The notes under the pieces: model-generated | Databases searched by the model: none | Told to the model about the DNA's origin: nothing | The model's input: the letters and a program-made list of their open reading frames with translations, nothing else | Assembly (NCBI GenBank): GCA_029068555.1 | Contig: JAIECJ010000065.1 | Location: forward strand, 1 to 33,804 | Direction of reading: 5' to 3' | From: Lachnospiraceae bacterium | GTDB lineage: Bacteria; Bacillota; Clostridia; Lachnospirales; Lachnospiraceae | DNA: 33,804 bases | Shown here: piece by piece, positions 17,734-25,875 of the stretch | Layout of the letters: each line of letters starts with the position of its first letter | How positions within the stretch are numbered: the stretch's first letter is position 1 | Program-made: the position numbers and the translations under genes

Positions 17734-18375
17734 TTAAGCAACATAACAGTACATAAAGATAAAATGGCAGATGCTTCCGCCCATCACAAAGAGGTGAAAG
17801 ATTTCATGTGAGCCGAAATATTTGTGGAGTGCGTTGAAAACAGGGAGCTTTAATGCATAGATAATGCCGCCGATCGTGTAGATGATACCGCCTGCAAGGA
17901 GCCATCCGAAAGCTGCATGGGGAAGTGTGCTCCACAGTGTGCCGAAAACCAGAAGGCATAACCAGCCCATCGCGATGTAGATTATGGAGGAAAACCATTT
18001 CGGACAAGTAATCCAAAGTGCCTTTACAAGCATACCGGCAATGGCGACGCCCCATACAAGAGCCAGCAGGGAATATCCCAGGCTTCCGCCGAGAACGATG
18101 AGACATACTGGTGTATAGGAACCGGCAATCAGCACAAAAATCATCATATGGTCGATTTTTCGAAATACGCGCAAAACCTTTCCGGTAACGTTAACGCTGT
18201 GATACAATGTGCTTGCCCCGTACAACAGTATCATGCTGGCGGCAAAGACTGCAAGGGAGACAGCAGCCAGTCCTCCATGTGCTTTTAAGATAAGCGGCAG
18301 TGCGGCAATCGCAGCCATAAGGCATGCGATGAAATGTGTGATTGCGCTTCCGGGTTCTCTGATTGTTAACTGCAT
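17734..18375 (-). CDS. trhA: Hemolysin III/PAQR-family membrane protein (TrhA-like)
   Basis: The 213-residue protein has seven predicted membrane helices. Family signatures are present: GASTLYHS after helix 2, RKIDHMMIFVLIAGSYTP in helix 3, and HEIFHLFVMGGSICHF at the end. The conserved Ser, Asp and three His residues form the metal site of PAQR proteins. Homologues are named hemolysin III, but membrane-fluidity homeostasis is the better-supported role. The start at 18375 has GGAGGAG upstream on the minus strand; an in-frame ATG farther out lacks a ribosome site. It is transcribed against its neighbours. Confidence 0.93.
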   Translation of the reverse strand: MQLTIREPGSAITHFIACLMAAIAALPLILKAHGGLAAVSLAVFAASMILLYGASTLYHSVNVTGKVLRVFRKIDHMMIFVLIAGSYTPVCLIVLGGSLGYSLLALVWGVAIAGMLVKALWITCPKWFSSIIYIAMGWLCLLVFGTLWSTLPHAAFGWLLAGGIIYTIGGIIYALKLPVFNALHKYFGSHEIFHLFVMGGSICHFIFMYCYVA

Positions 18376-18526
18376 AATAATTCTCCTCCATTCACATTTT
18401 TTATATCTGATAACGAATACAACCAATTGAAGTGTTTGGGTAAATATAATATAGTATTCAAAACTACATAAACCTTACTATAATACTACTCCTTATTGTG
18501 TTCAATGTCAATCATAAAAATGCATG

Positions 18527-18551
18527 AAAAAGAGGACATTTCAGTCCTCTT
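18527..18551 (-). terminator. Terminator overlapping the end of the 88-residue gene
   Basis: On the minus strand AAGAGGAC pairs with GTCCTCTT around TGAAAT, and TTTC follows. The gene's TGA stop lies in the loop, so the last codons form one arm of the hairpin. Confidence 0.75.
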
Positions 18552-18807
18552 CAATAACGAATATTTCCAAATAATCAAACGCAATGTCTTCTATAAAGCT
18601 GTCTGCCAGGAAGCGTGTCTTGCTGTGCCGTTTAAAATCGGCGATATTGGAATCAAGCCATATTGGTTTGCCGAGATCAAACTGGTAACAGACTTCCTCG
18701 ACTGCATGGAAAACCTTGTGTGTGCGTGTTTCGGAACTGTCATCACAAATCACGGTATCTCGAAGCATATGGTTGTCTTTAAAGGTTCTTGCCCATAATC
18801 TGAACAT
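18541..18807 (-). CDS. Conserved small protein of unknown function
   Basis: This 88-residue soluble, acidic protein begins MFRLWARTFKDNHMLRDTVI and ends YLEIFVIEED. It has a TRTHKVFHAVEEVCYQFDLG stretch and FKRHSKTRF. I recall near-identical small proteins from many Lachnospiraceae genomes, which argues for a real gene; none has a known function to my knowledge. AAGGAGA precedes the ATG at a good distance. Its terminator overlaps the stop codon. It is upstream of trhA on the same strand but separated by that terminator. Confidence 0.8.
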   Translation of the reverse strand: MFRLWARTFKDNHMLRDTVICDDSSETRTHKVFHAVEEVCYQFDLGKPIWLDSNIADFKRHSKTRFLADSFIEDIAFDYLEIFVIEED

Positions 18808-18852
18808 TTATATATCTCCTTGCGTATATTATTTTGTATTGGATTTATGTGT

Positions 18853-18874
18853 GAATTTTTCAAACACGCTCTAG
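18853..18874 (+). repeat. Solo right end of MITE-1
   Basis: GAATTTTTCAAACACGCTCTAG is the MITE-1 right terminus without an attached body. It lies about 30 nt upstream of the minus-strand gene's ribosome site, 92 nt before complete copy A. It is a remnant of a deleted element or a site of repeated insertion. Confidence 0.7.
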
Positions 18875-18966
18875 TATATCATATAAAAAAGTCTTATGAT
18901 ACAGCTTTTCTTAGTTTTAAAAAATTTATATAATATTTATACAAAATAAATATAAAATATGGTATG

Positions 18967-19174
18967 CTAGAGCGTGTTTGAAAAATGCTTTCTGTCAGAT
19001 GTGTGTCACATTTTGTGGGAGATTTGTACCAAATGAAGGAGGCGTAGTGGTCAAAGGCATAAAGGGCAATGCCTTACGTTGACTGAATTTGGCACAAATA
19101 TCACGCAAAGTGATGAATACGACGCTTTGGCGTCGTTATGCAGGTGGCAGGAATGTTTTTCAAACACGCTCTAG
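18967..19174 (+). mobile_element. MITE-1 copy A, complete, upstream of relQ
   Basis: This is the best-preserved copy, 208 bp from CTAGAGCGTGTTTGAAAAAT to TTTTTCAAACACGCTCTAG. Both ends show CTAG, probably the duplicated target. Inside, ACCAAAT/ATTTGG flank AAGGCAT/ATGCCTT, and ACGACGC/GCGTCGT forms a further hairpin on the right. No ORF of note. The 92 nt between the solo end and this copy are AT-rich, with a -10-like TATAAT at 18929-18934. Confidence 0.9.
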
Positions 19175-19212
19175 AGCGGCTGGGTGGTTTTATAATAAGG
19201 GAGATGTTCAAG

Positions 19213-19848
19213 ATGGAATATAGTGGAAACGGAAGCTCTGATGTGGATAGCTGGAAAGAAGTGATTCTTGTGTACAGTTCGGCACTAAAAGAGATTGGGA
19301 CAAAACTTGAGATACTGAACGATGAATTTCAGCATGTACACCAGTACAATCCGATCGAACATATCAAATCAAGGATAAAGACTTCGGAGAGTATCGTAAA
19401 GAAGCTGAAGAGACATGGATATGAATCGACAATTGACAATATGGTCAGGTATGTCAATGACATTGCCGGCATTCGTATTATATGTTCGTTTACGACAGAT
19501 ATCTACCGCATTGCAGAAATGCTCGAACGACAGAGTGATATTAATATTATTTCGGTAAAGGATTACATTGAGAAACCCAAAGCAAGTGGATATAAAAGTT
19601 ATCATATGATTGTATCTATTCCGATTTACTTATCAGAAAAACGTGTGGATGCAAAGGTTGAGATACAGATCAGGACAGTGGCGATGGATTTCTGGGCAAG
19701 CCTGGAGCATAAGATTAACTATAAATTTGATGTGAATGTCCCAAGACACATCAAAGCAGAACTCTACGAATGTGCAAAGATGGTGTCAGAGCTCGACGCA
19801 AAGATGCTGTCACTCAATGAGGAGGTTAAGGCGCTGTCTTTAGTATAG
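19213..19848 (+). CDS. relQ: Small alarmone synthetase RelQ
   Basis: It makes ppGpp/pppGpp from ATP and GDP/GTP. The 211 residues equal the size of Bacillus RelQ/YjbM. Signatures: YNPIEHIKSRIKTSESIVKK, the core DIAGIRIICSF, KPKASGYKSYHMIV (GTP/GDP-binding Tyr), and EIQIRTVAMDFWASLEHKI with its catalytic Glu. There is no hydrolase, TGS or ACT domain. I chose ATG 19213 with AAGGGAG 9 nt upstream; the open frame from 19138 begins inside the MITE-1 copy. The gene stands alone. Confidence 0.95.
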   Translation: MEYSGNGSSDVDSWKEVILVYSSALKEIGTKLEILNDEFQHVHQYNPIEHIKSRIKTSESIVKKLKRHGYESTIDNMVRYVNDIAGIRIICSFTTDIYRIAEMLERQSDINIISVKDYIEKPKASGYKSYHMIVSIPIYLSEKRVDAKVEIQIRTVAMDFWASLEHKINYKFDVNVPRHIKAELYECAKMVSELDAKMLSLNEEVKALSLV

Positions 19849-20238
19849 CGCCTTTATAAAAATAACAGCACCAGAAATGAGGAGTGCCCCGATATCAATC
19901 ATAAAAGAGAGATACCGGGGCTATTATGAAAAAATTTATCTATGTGTAATGAAACATCTTGGTATTGTCGTTTGCTATGTATTAATATTACCATTTGATT
20001 ATGAATAAAATATGAACAAAATGTAATTTTATTGTAAATGTGTATAGGCACGCGGATAAAATATAAAATATTATATGCAGATTATACAAATGTTTTTGAC
20101 GATGCACGAACAAAAATCTGGAATCCTGTTGTAAGAGAGTGGATTTGATGATACAATGGGCATTATATAGTTTAAGATACACCCCTTTTTTCAAGTAGGG
20201 GTATGGGAGTTACGTTTGGAAAGGTACGGTTACGGCAC
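19849..20238 (+). promoter_or_regulatory. Gap with imperfect terminator and promoter of the coiled-coil gene
   Basis: CCCCGATATC (19887-19896) pairs with GATACCGGGG (19911-19920) apart from one mismatch and may end the relQ transcript. A promoter candidate TTGTAA-17-TACAAT lies at 20129-20157. A small hairpin ACCCC/GGGGT at 20181-20202 abuts an in-frame ATG at 20203. The rest is AT-rich with no supported gene. Confidence 0.5.
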
Positions 20239-20874
20239 ATGGACAATTTTATGGATAAGCTGGCACAAAAGTTTAGTGCACAGGAGATGATAAAGGCAAA
20301 CTCACAGGCAGAGGCAGAGGAAATGAAGCGTCTGCAGCTGCAGGTGTCGGAATATGAGAAAATCCTTCAGGAAATGAGGAAATTGAATTACAAAAATACC
20401 GAGCTGTCTGAGAAGCTCGACCGCATGATAGGAGACAATGCTGGAAAAATCCAGAGTATGAAGGAGGACGAACAGCGGCTTATCGCGGCGTTGCGGGATT
20501 TGACGGATGAACAGACAAGGAACCGCGAAGCTGAACTTGAGCGGAAGGAGCAAGAGCGCATTGAGCAGGAACGCGCAGGGGAACTGAAGAAAGAGGCAGA
20601 TATGACAGCCATAACAGAGCTTCTTGAGAATAAGTTTCAACGTTCTGATGACTTTGTACACAAGGAAAATGTCAAGGTATACAGAAATGTGCAGGCAGTC
20701 GTGGTTGATGAAATCAAGCGCAGCACCGAGAATGCACAGAATGACAAAAACGAACTGAAAATGGAACTGAATGCGAAGATGAACAAAGTGATGGTATGCG
20801 GTATCCTGTCAATGGCAGCATCTGTGGTCAGTGTTATTTTGTGGGCGCTGACGATAACGGGAATCATTAAATAA
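20239..20874 (+). CDS. Tail-anchored coiled-coil protein of unknown function
   Basis: Residues ~10-130 (211 in all) are almost entirely charged helix with heptad spacing (for example LERKEQERIEQERAGELKK), a long coiled coil. One C-terminal membrane helix, VCGILSMAASVVSVILWALT, ends in a short tail, so the coil should face the cytoplasm. I chose ATG 20239 (MDNFMDKLAQKFSAQEM) because it starts the helix cleanly; GGAAAGG is upstream but 14 nt away. The alternative ATG 20203 adds 12 residues and has no spacing to a ribosome site. The flavin reductase gene's ribosome site overlaps this stop. Function unknown. Confidence 0.8.
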   Translation: MDNFMDKLAQKFSAQEMIKANSQAEAEEMKRLQLQVSEYEKILQEMRKLNYKNTELSEKLDRMIGDNAGKIQSMKEDEQRLIAALRDLTDEQTRNREAELERKEQERIEQERAGELKKEADMTAITELLENKFQRSDDFVHKENVKVYRNVQAVVVDEIKRSTENAQNDKNELKMELNAKMNKVMVCGILSMAASVVSVILWALTITGIIK

Positions 20875-20884
20875 GGAGCTGGAC

Positions 20885-21451
20885 ATGGCAAAGATTTCAT
20901 TTAAGCCTGGAAACATGCTTTATCCGCTGCCGGCAGTGATGGTAAGTGTGGCGGACAAGGAAGGAAATACCGATATTATTACAATTGCATGGGCTGGAAC
21001 GGTCTGTACCAATCCGCCGATGGTATGTATCTCGGTGAGACCATCAAGGTACTCGCATCATATGATTATGGAAACAGGGGAGTTTGTCATTAATCTGACT
21101 ACAGATGTGCTTACATTTGCCACAGATTACTGTGGTGTGCGGAGCGGGAGGAATGTTGACAAATGGAAAGCAGTGAACCTTACACCGATGCAGTCCGACA
21201 AGGTGAAGGTGCCCTGCATCGCCGAGAGTCCGGTAAATATTGAGTGCAGGGTGGTGCATGTGGAGAAGCTTGGTTCACATGATCTGTTCACTGCGGAGGT
21301 TGTAGCGGTGCATGTGGATGAGGCATACATGGATGAGAAAGGGCGTTTTCATTTAGAGGATGCCAGACCGATTGTATACAGCCACGGCGAATACTATAGT
21401 CTGGGAGAGAAGCTGGGAAAATTTGGATATAGTGTGCAAAAAAAGCCTTGA
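20885..21451 (+). CDS. Flavin reductase-like FMN-binding protein
   Basis: This 188-residue split-barrel flavoprotein begins MAKISFKPGNMLYPLPAVMV. The family segments ITIAWAGTVCTNPPMVCISV (FMN phosphate and isoalloxazine contact), RYSHHMIMETGEFVINL and DLFTAEVVAVHVDE are present. Such proteins bind FMN and carry electrons in anaerobes; the partner is unknown. AAGGAG overlaps the stop of the previous gene, so the two are co-transcribed. Confidence 0.9.
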   Translation: MAKISFKPGNMLYPLPAVMVSVADKEGNTDIITIAWAGTVCTNPPMVCISVRPSRYSHHMIMETGEFVINLTTDVLTFATDYCGVRSGRNVDKWKAVNLTPMQSDKVKVPCIAESPVNIECRVVHVEKLGSHDLFTAEVVAVHVDEAYMDEKGRFHLEDARPIVYSHGEYYSLGEKLGKFGYSVQKKP

Positions 21452-21476
21452 CGTTTTCCCTTTGAATTATTATTAT
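21448..21476 (+). promoter_or_regulatory. Promoter of the XRE-cupin gene
   Basis: TTGACG (21448-21453), 17 nt, TATTAT (21471-21476). The -35 box overlaps the flavin reductase stop codon. The start near 21483 would place the terminator-like hairpin at 21515 inside the leader of the next gene. Confidence 0.6.
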
Positions 21477-21514
21477 AGATTTAATAAGTACATATATGAT
21501 TGCCGCGAAGATGC

Positions 21515-21553
21515 AGCATCGGATTTTCCTGCTCGGAAAAGCCGGTGCTTTTT
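21515..21553 (+). terminator. Terminator or attenuator before the XRE-cupin gene
   Basis: AGCATCGGATTTTCC (21515-21529) pairs with GGAAAAGCCGGTGCT (21535-21549) with one wobble and one mismatch, loop TGCTC, then TTTTC. It ends the coiled-coil/flavin reductase operon and, if the promoter at 21448 is used, could also attenuate the regulator gene. Confidence 0.8.
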
Positions 21554-21589
21554 CTTTCCCGTCAATGATGGCCTGATAAGGAGGAAACC

Positions 21590-22135
21590 ATGAACCAGTT
21601 AGATAAAAACATAGCAGTGAATCTGAAGCGAATCAGAAAGTCCAAAAATATGAGCCTTGATATGCTGGCTGAGCGCACAGGGGTCAGCAAAAGTATGCTT
21701 GGACAGATTGAGCGAGGGGAATCGAACCCTACAGTGGCTACAATTGCCAAGATAGTAACGGGAATACGGATATCGTTTGAGGAGTTGATTTATCCGCGGA
21801 AAGAGTCTGTACTTATTATAGATAATGATAAACTTCCAATATACAAATTCGAGGAAGGCGTATATCAGGTGCGTTCGGTCTTTCCGTATGACAGGCATAG
21901 GGGATTCGAGGTGTATGAGGTTAGAATAGAACCAGGCGGGAGCTGCGGACATTTTCAGGGGGAGGGAGCAGATTGTGAATATATCACAGTGGTACAAGGG
22001 GCATTGACGCTTGAAACTGAGGAAGGGACTTATGAAGTGTCTGCCAGCCATGCCATAAAGCTTGACGTATCAAATTCCCACAGCTATCACAATTACGGAA
22101 ACCAAAAGCTCATTTTGAATATTTTTGTCACTTAG
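21590..22135 (+). CDS. XRE-family regulator with cupin sensor domain
   Basis: The 181-residue protein has an N-terminal lambda-repressor-type helix-turn-helix (residues ~8-63; MLAERTGVSKSMLGQIERGE is the recognition region) and a C-terminal cupin (~105-178; VYEVRIEPGG, then EYITVVQGALTLETEEG and HSYHNYGNQ). Similar HTH-cupin proteins control small-molecule metabolism, the ligand binding in the barrel. TAAGGAGGAAACC precedes ATG 21590. Its TAG stop sits in the sequence TTAG at the edge of a MITE-1 copy. The target genes are unknown. Confidence 0.92.
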   Translation: MNQLDKNIAVNLKRIRKSKNMSLDMLAERTGVSKSMLGQIERGESNPTVATIAKIVTGIRISFEELIYPRKESVLIIDNDKLPIYKFEEGVYQVRSVFPYDRHRGFEVYEVRIEPGGSCGHFQGEGADCEYITVVQGALTLETEEGTYEVSASHAIKLDVSNSHSYHNYGNQKLILNIFVT

Positions 22136-22380
22136 AGCGTGTTTGCGCCGCAAAGCGGCATATTCTTTTCTGGTTGTACAGTTCAGCCAGTGATCTCAAC
22201 CACTACGCTATTTCACGGACTTTGTGTGATATTTGCACCAAATTCGGTTGACGTAAGGCGTTGCTGTTTATGCCTTTGCCCTGCGCCGTCTTCATTTGGC
22301 GCAAATCGTTACTGTTCACACCTACGCCAAAGTAGTGGGAATCATGCGCCAAAATGCTTGCCTTTTCTCCCACAAACTGT
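22132..22380 (-). mobile_element. MITE-1 copy D, reverse, degraded, with R3 inserted
   Basis: TTAGAGCGTGTTTG is a MITE-1 end. The stretch TGATATTTGCACCAAATTCGG to CTTCATTTGGCGCAAATC matches the reverse complement of the MITE-1 body. At 22308 the match breaks off into R3 and resumes at 22367 with TCCCACAAA. The far end is lost. A GCCGC/GCGGC hairpin at 22148-22160 may serve as a terminator for the regulator gene. Confidence 0.75.
22308..22366 (+). repeat. R3 dispersed repeat, internal copy
   Basis: GTTACTGTTCACACCTACGC onward matches 33730-33788 and the complement of the left window end, over about 59 nt. It interrupts MITE-1 copy D, which shows R3 itself moved or was copied. It lacks the last 16 nt seen in the other two copies. 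Confidence 0.8.
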
Positions 22381-22571
22381 GGACGCGGACTTCCCCCTTT
22401 ACAATATATGAAAAGACTGTTAAAATGAATGATATGACTCAATAGAATACTGTTCAAAGATTTCATATGGCAGATTTGTGCAAGGGCACAAATTCCTGCG
22501 AAATGTTTGGAGAAGCGCAATAAACAGCGTTTTTCATTGGGAATTATGCCGCAAAGGCATGGAGGATTAAT
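22381..22571 (+). other. Gap before the M23 peptidase gene
   Basis: There is no convincing promoter or gene. A small hairpin ATGCC-GCAAA-GGCAT (22547-22561) abuts the GGAGG ribosome site of the peptidase gene and could affect its translation. Confidence 0.4.
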
Positions 22572-24137
22572 ATGCGTTATTACAAAAGACTTAAGCTGTG
22601 TTATATTGAAGCAGCCGCTATAACACTGGCGGTGTGTGCACTCTTGTTTCCATCAATGCAGCTTTTTCAGCATACAGGAAATAATTTCTATACAATAAAA
22701 TTAAATGGTACCGAAGTAGGAAGACTGGGTTCCACAGAGAATCTTGATGCACTTTTGATGACAGCGAGGCGTCAGGCAGTTGCGGCGAGCGGGAGCAGCG
22801 AGCTGGTTTTTATGGATGCAGAGGTTGAGCTGATGGGGGAGGAAAAGCTCTGGGCTCCGATAGATGATGAGGAAACTGTTGTGGCAAATATGACAGGTGT
22901 GATGAAGGAGAGCATACGGAAGACACTTCACCGATCTTATACGGTAAAAGTCAATGAGACTGCAGTGAATCTGGGATCGCATGATGATGTGCACGAGCTT
23001 CTGGAGCAGGCGTTGTCGCCATATGATGCACAGAACCAGTACCAGGTGGAACTGGAACTGGACAGTGACCGAGAGATTAACGTGCTTGAGGCAGTTATCA
23101 CACCGATAGAGCAGAAGACGGAAGAAGATCCGCTGAATGCGTCTGCCGGCATTGATTCGGATTTGGAGAAAATGTTTGCGGCAGTAGAGCCTGCGGTAGA
23201 GAAAGGATTTGAGGATTACAATGCAGGGCTCACGGATATTGACTATGCGGAAAAAATTGAAGTGGTGGAGGCGTATCTGCTTGAGGAGGAGCTCATCAGC
23301 GTGGAGGAAGCTGTAAACCTTGTGACGAAAGAGCAGGAAACACAGATTATCTACAAGGTAGTGTCGGGCGACACGCTTTCGCAGATTTGTCTCACCAACA
23401 ATATTCCGATGGATGAGTTGATTGCTATCAATGACGCCCTTGAGGATGAAAATACGATGATTCGTGTGGATCAGGAGCTTATTATTACCGTTCCGGAACC
23501 TGAGCTGTCCATTATGTGGAAGGAGGAGCAGGTATACACGGAGGATTATGAGGCTGAAGTGCAGTATATACCAAATGATGAATGGTACACGACGCAAAGG
23601 GTAACATTGCAGGAGCCGTCAGCTGGAAGGCGTAAGGTTGCAGCTGTTATCGAGTACAAAAACGGGCAGGAAGTCGGAAGGGAAATTTTAAAAGAACAGG
23701 TGTATGCCGAGGCGGTGCCCAAAATTATTGAGCGTGGTACTAAGATACCACCAACGTATGTAAGACCTATTTCCGGCGGAAGACTGAGCTCCGGTTTTGG
23801 CGCCAGAAGCGCTCCGACAAAGGGAGCATCAACAAACCACAAGGGGGTTGACTGGGCGGTTCCTATCGGAACGACTGTAGTGGCATCGAATGCTGGTACG
23901 GTTGTGCATGCAGGCTGGGCAAGCGGTTACGGGTATGCGGTGTATATCAACCATGCTGATGGCAGACAGACAAGATACGGACATCTAAGTAAGGTTTTAG
24001 TGAAAGCAGGGCAGACAGTGTCCCAGGGGGAGAGAATTGCGCTGAGCGGAAATACGGGGCGAAGTACAGGACCGCATCTCCATTTTGAGATTCGCATCGG
24101 AGGAAGTGCTGTTAATCCGCTTAAATACTTGAATTAG
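22572..24137 (+). CDS. M23 peptidase with LysM and G5 domains
   Basis: This 521-residue exported cell-wall hydrolase has a hydrophobic segment at ~12-32 (signal or anchor), an acidic helical region (~35-250), one LysM (~257-306; YKVVSGDTLSQICLTNNIPM), a G5 domain (~310-395) and an M23 zinc endopeptidase (~405-510). Metal and catalytic residues are visible: HKGVDW (His and Asp), RYGHLS (His) and HLHFE (HxH). The protein should cut peptidoglycan cross-bridges, as in growth, division or spore morphogenesis. GGAGG lies 7 nt before ATG 22572. The gene is alone, with murA about 300 nt downstream on its own promoter. Confidence 0.94.
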   Translation: MRYYKRLKLCYIEAAAITLAVCALLFPSMQLFQHTGNNFYTIKLNGTEVGRLGSTENLDALLMTARRQAVAASGSSELVFMDAEVELMGEEKLWAPIDDEETVVANMTGVMKESIRKTLHRSYTVKVNETAVNLGSHDDVHELLEQALSPYDAQNQYQVELELDSDREINVLEAVITPIEQKTEEDPLNASAGIDSDLEKMFAAVEPAVEKGFEDYNAGLTDIDYAEKIEVVEAYLLEEELISVEEAVNLVTKEQETQIIYKVVSGDTLSQICLTNNIPMDELIAINDALEDENTMIRVDQELIITVPEPELSIMWKEEQVYTEDYEAEVQYIPNDEWYTTQRVTLQEPSAGRRKVAAVIEYKNGQEVGREILKEQVYAEAVPKIIERGTKIPPTYVRPISGGRLSSGFGARSAPTKGASTNHKGVDWAVPIGTTVVASNAGTVVHAGWASGYGYAVYINHADGRQTRYGHLSKVLVKAGQTVSQGERIALSGNTGRSTGPHLHFEIRIGGSAVNPLKYLN

Positions 24138-24441
24138 GATATTTTTACTTATGAAAACCGAGATGTTTGACAAGGAGGTTCGTTAAAAGTTACAAAAAAC
24201 TGAAATTTTAATGAAATTTACCGAGCAGTCTGGCAGTTTACAAATGTTTAAAATAGGTATATAATCGTAACAGTTTAGCAGTTCGATTTTTATGCTGCTT
24301 TGCTTGAAAGGCATGAAACAATGAAATGATGGAAACGATAGATAATGATAAGGTAAATTGATTTTGAATAAGAATAGTTGAATGTGCTGCCCGTATAACG
24401 GTAAACAGGATGGACAGCCACAGGAAAATATGAGGTGAACG
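24138..24441 (+). promoter_or_regulatory. murA leader and promoter
   Basis: A promoter TTTACA-17-TATAAT lies at 24237-24265. The leader to ATG 24442 is about 170 nt, with no obvious riboswitch. An AAGGAGG at 24172-24178 is not followed by a useful start codon. Confidence 0.7.
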
Positions 24442-25734
24442 ATGGAACAGTACGCAATTAAGGGGGGAATTCCCCTGGTTGGTGAAGTTGAAATCGGCGG
24501 TGCGAAAAATGCAGCATTGGGGGTGCTTGCCGCGGCAATTATGACAGATGATATGACAGTGATTGACAATATACCAGACGTTAGGGACATCAATGTACTG
24601 CTGCAGGCGATGGAAAGCATCGGTGTCATTGTATACAGAATAGACAGGCATATGGTGAGGATCAATGCATCCATGATATCGGGACTTGTCATTGAGGATG
24701 ATTATATCAAGAAAATCAGAGCTTCCTATTATCTGCTTGGTGCACTTCTCGGAAAGTATAAACATGCGGAAGTGGCGCTTCCGGGAGGCTGCAATATTGG
24801 CAGCCGCAAAATCGACCTGCATATCAAGGGCTTTAAGGCATTAGGGGCAAATGTTAAGATTGAGCATGGGCTGATAATTGCGGATGCAGAGCAGCTGAAA
24901 GGTGCACACATCTATCTGGATACAGTGTCTGTTGGCGCTACGATTAATATTATGCTCGCAGCTGCACTGGCGGAAGGAAAAACCGTCATAGAGAACGCTG
25001 CAAAGGAACCGCATGTTGTTGATGTGGCGAATTTTTTGAATTCTATGGGGGCGAATATCAAAGGTGCCGGGACAGATGTGATAAGAGTATCAGGGGTCAG
25101 GAAACTGCATGCTTCAGAGTATTCTATCATACCAGATCAGATTGAGGCGGGTACATTCATGTTTGGCGCGGCAATTACAAAAGGTGATGTCACTGTCAAA
25201 AATGTGATACCAAAGCATCTTGAGTCTACAACCGCTAAACTGATCGAAATGGGGTGCCAGGTTGAGGAGTCCGATGACGCAGTGCGTGTGGTGGCGTCAA
25301 AACGGCTTGAAAATACGCATGTAAAGACGCTTCCGTATCCGGGATTTCCGACAGATATGCAGCCTCAGATATCTGTGTCGCTGGCGCTGGCAAAGGGAAC
25401 CAGCATTGTCACGGAAAGCATCTTTGACAACCGTTTCAAGTATGTGGATGAACTCGCAAAGATGGGTTCGAACATTAAGGTTGAGGGAAATACTGCGATT
25501 ATAGAAGGTGTGGAGCAGTTTACCAGTGCAAACCTTACAGCGCCGGATCTACGGGCAGGAGCGGCACTTGTGCTCGCATGTCTGACAGCGGAGGGGTTTA
25601 GTACAGTTGATGATATTAAGTACATTGAGCGCGGGTATGAGGATTTTGAGGTGAAGCTACAGAATCTTGGCGCTCATATAGAGAAAGTGGAGTCCGAAAA
25701 AGAACTCCAGAAATTCAAATTAAAGGTCGGATAA
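24442..25734 (+). CDS. murA: UDP-N-acetylglucosamine 1-carboxyvinyltransferase MurA
   Basis: It transfers enolpyruvate from PEP to UDP-GlcNAc, the first committed step of peptidoglycan synthesis. The 430 residues include the Lys-Asn pair in IGGAKNAALG (~20-30), the fosfomycin-target cysteine in LPGGCNIGSRKIDLH (~115), PDQIEAGTFM (catalytic Asp) and TDMQPQ. The cysteine is present, so fosfomycin sensitivity is plausible at this step. Clostridia often carry two MurA paralogues; I cannot tell which this is. GAGGTG precedes ATG 24442. A terminator follows. Confidence 0.96.
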   Translation: MEQYAIKGGIPLVGEVEIGGAKNAALGVLAAAIMTDDMTVIDNIPDVRDINVLLQAMESIGVIVYRIDRHMVRINASMISGLVIEDDYIKKIRASYYLLGALLGKYKHAEVALPGGCNIGSRKIDLHIKGFKALGANVKIEHGLIIADAEQLKGAHIYLDTVSVGATINIMLAAALAEGKTVIENAAKEPHVVDVANFLNSMGANIKGAGTDVIRVSGVRKLHASEYSIIPDQIEAGTFMFGAAITKGDVTVKNVIPKHLESTTAKLIEMGCQVEESDDAVRVVASKRLENTHVKTLPYPGFPTDMQPQISVSLALAKGTSIVTESIFDNRFKYVDELAKMGSNIKVEGNTAIIEGVEQFTSANLTAPDLRAGAALVLACLTAEGFSTVDDIKYIERGYEDFEVKLQNLGAHIEKVESEKELQKFKLKVG

Positions 25735-25748
25735 ATAGTGATATGTAT

Positions 25749-25788
25749 AAATACGCTGGTTTTGTTTTTAGGCAAAATCGGCGTATTT
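25749..25788 (+). terminator. Terminator after murA
   Basis: AAATACGCTGGTTTTG (25749-25764) pairs with CAAAATCGGCGTATTT (25773-25788) over 16 positions with two G-U pairs. The following T-tract is interrupted. Confidence 0.7.
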
Positions 25789-25813
25789 AATAATTTAATT
25801 TATTTTTTTTCTA

Positions 25814-25842
25814 TTGACAGGTCATTTAAATCAGTATATGAT
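25814..25842 (+). promoter_or_regulatory. Promoter of the metK transcript
   Basis: TTGACA (25814-25819), 17-nt spacer, TATGAT (25837-25842), one mismatch from consensus. The start near 25850 lies just upstream of the riboswitch. Confidence 0.8.
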
Positions 25843-25875
25843 ATATCTGATATGACAATTCAATATTGAACGAAT

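Noticed and set aside
22701-23597. 298-codon minus-strand frame within the M23 peptidase gene
   Set aside because: It mirrors the peptidase coding frame; its composition is unlike a real protein and the + strand gene has complete domains.
24172-24190. AAGGAGG-like ribosome site after the M23 gene
   Set aside because: No start codon with a meaningful frame follows; likely chance.
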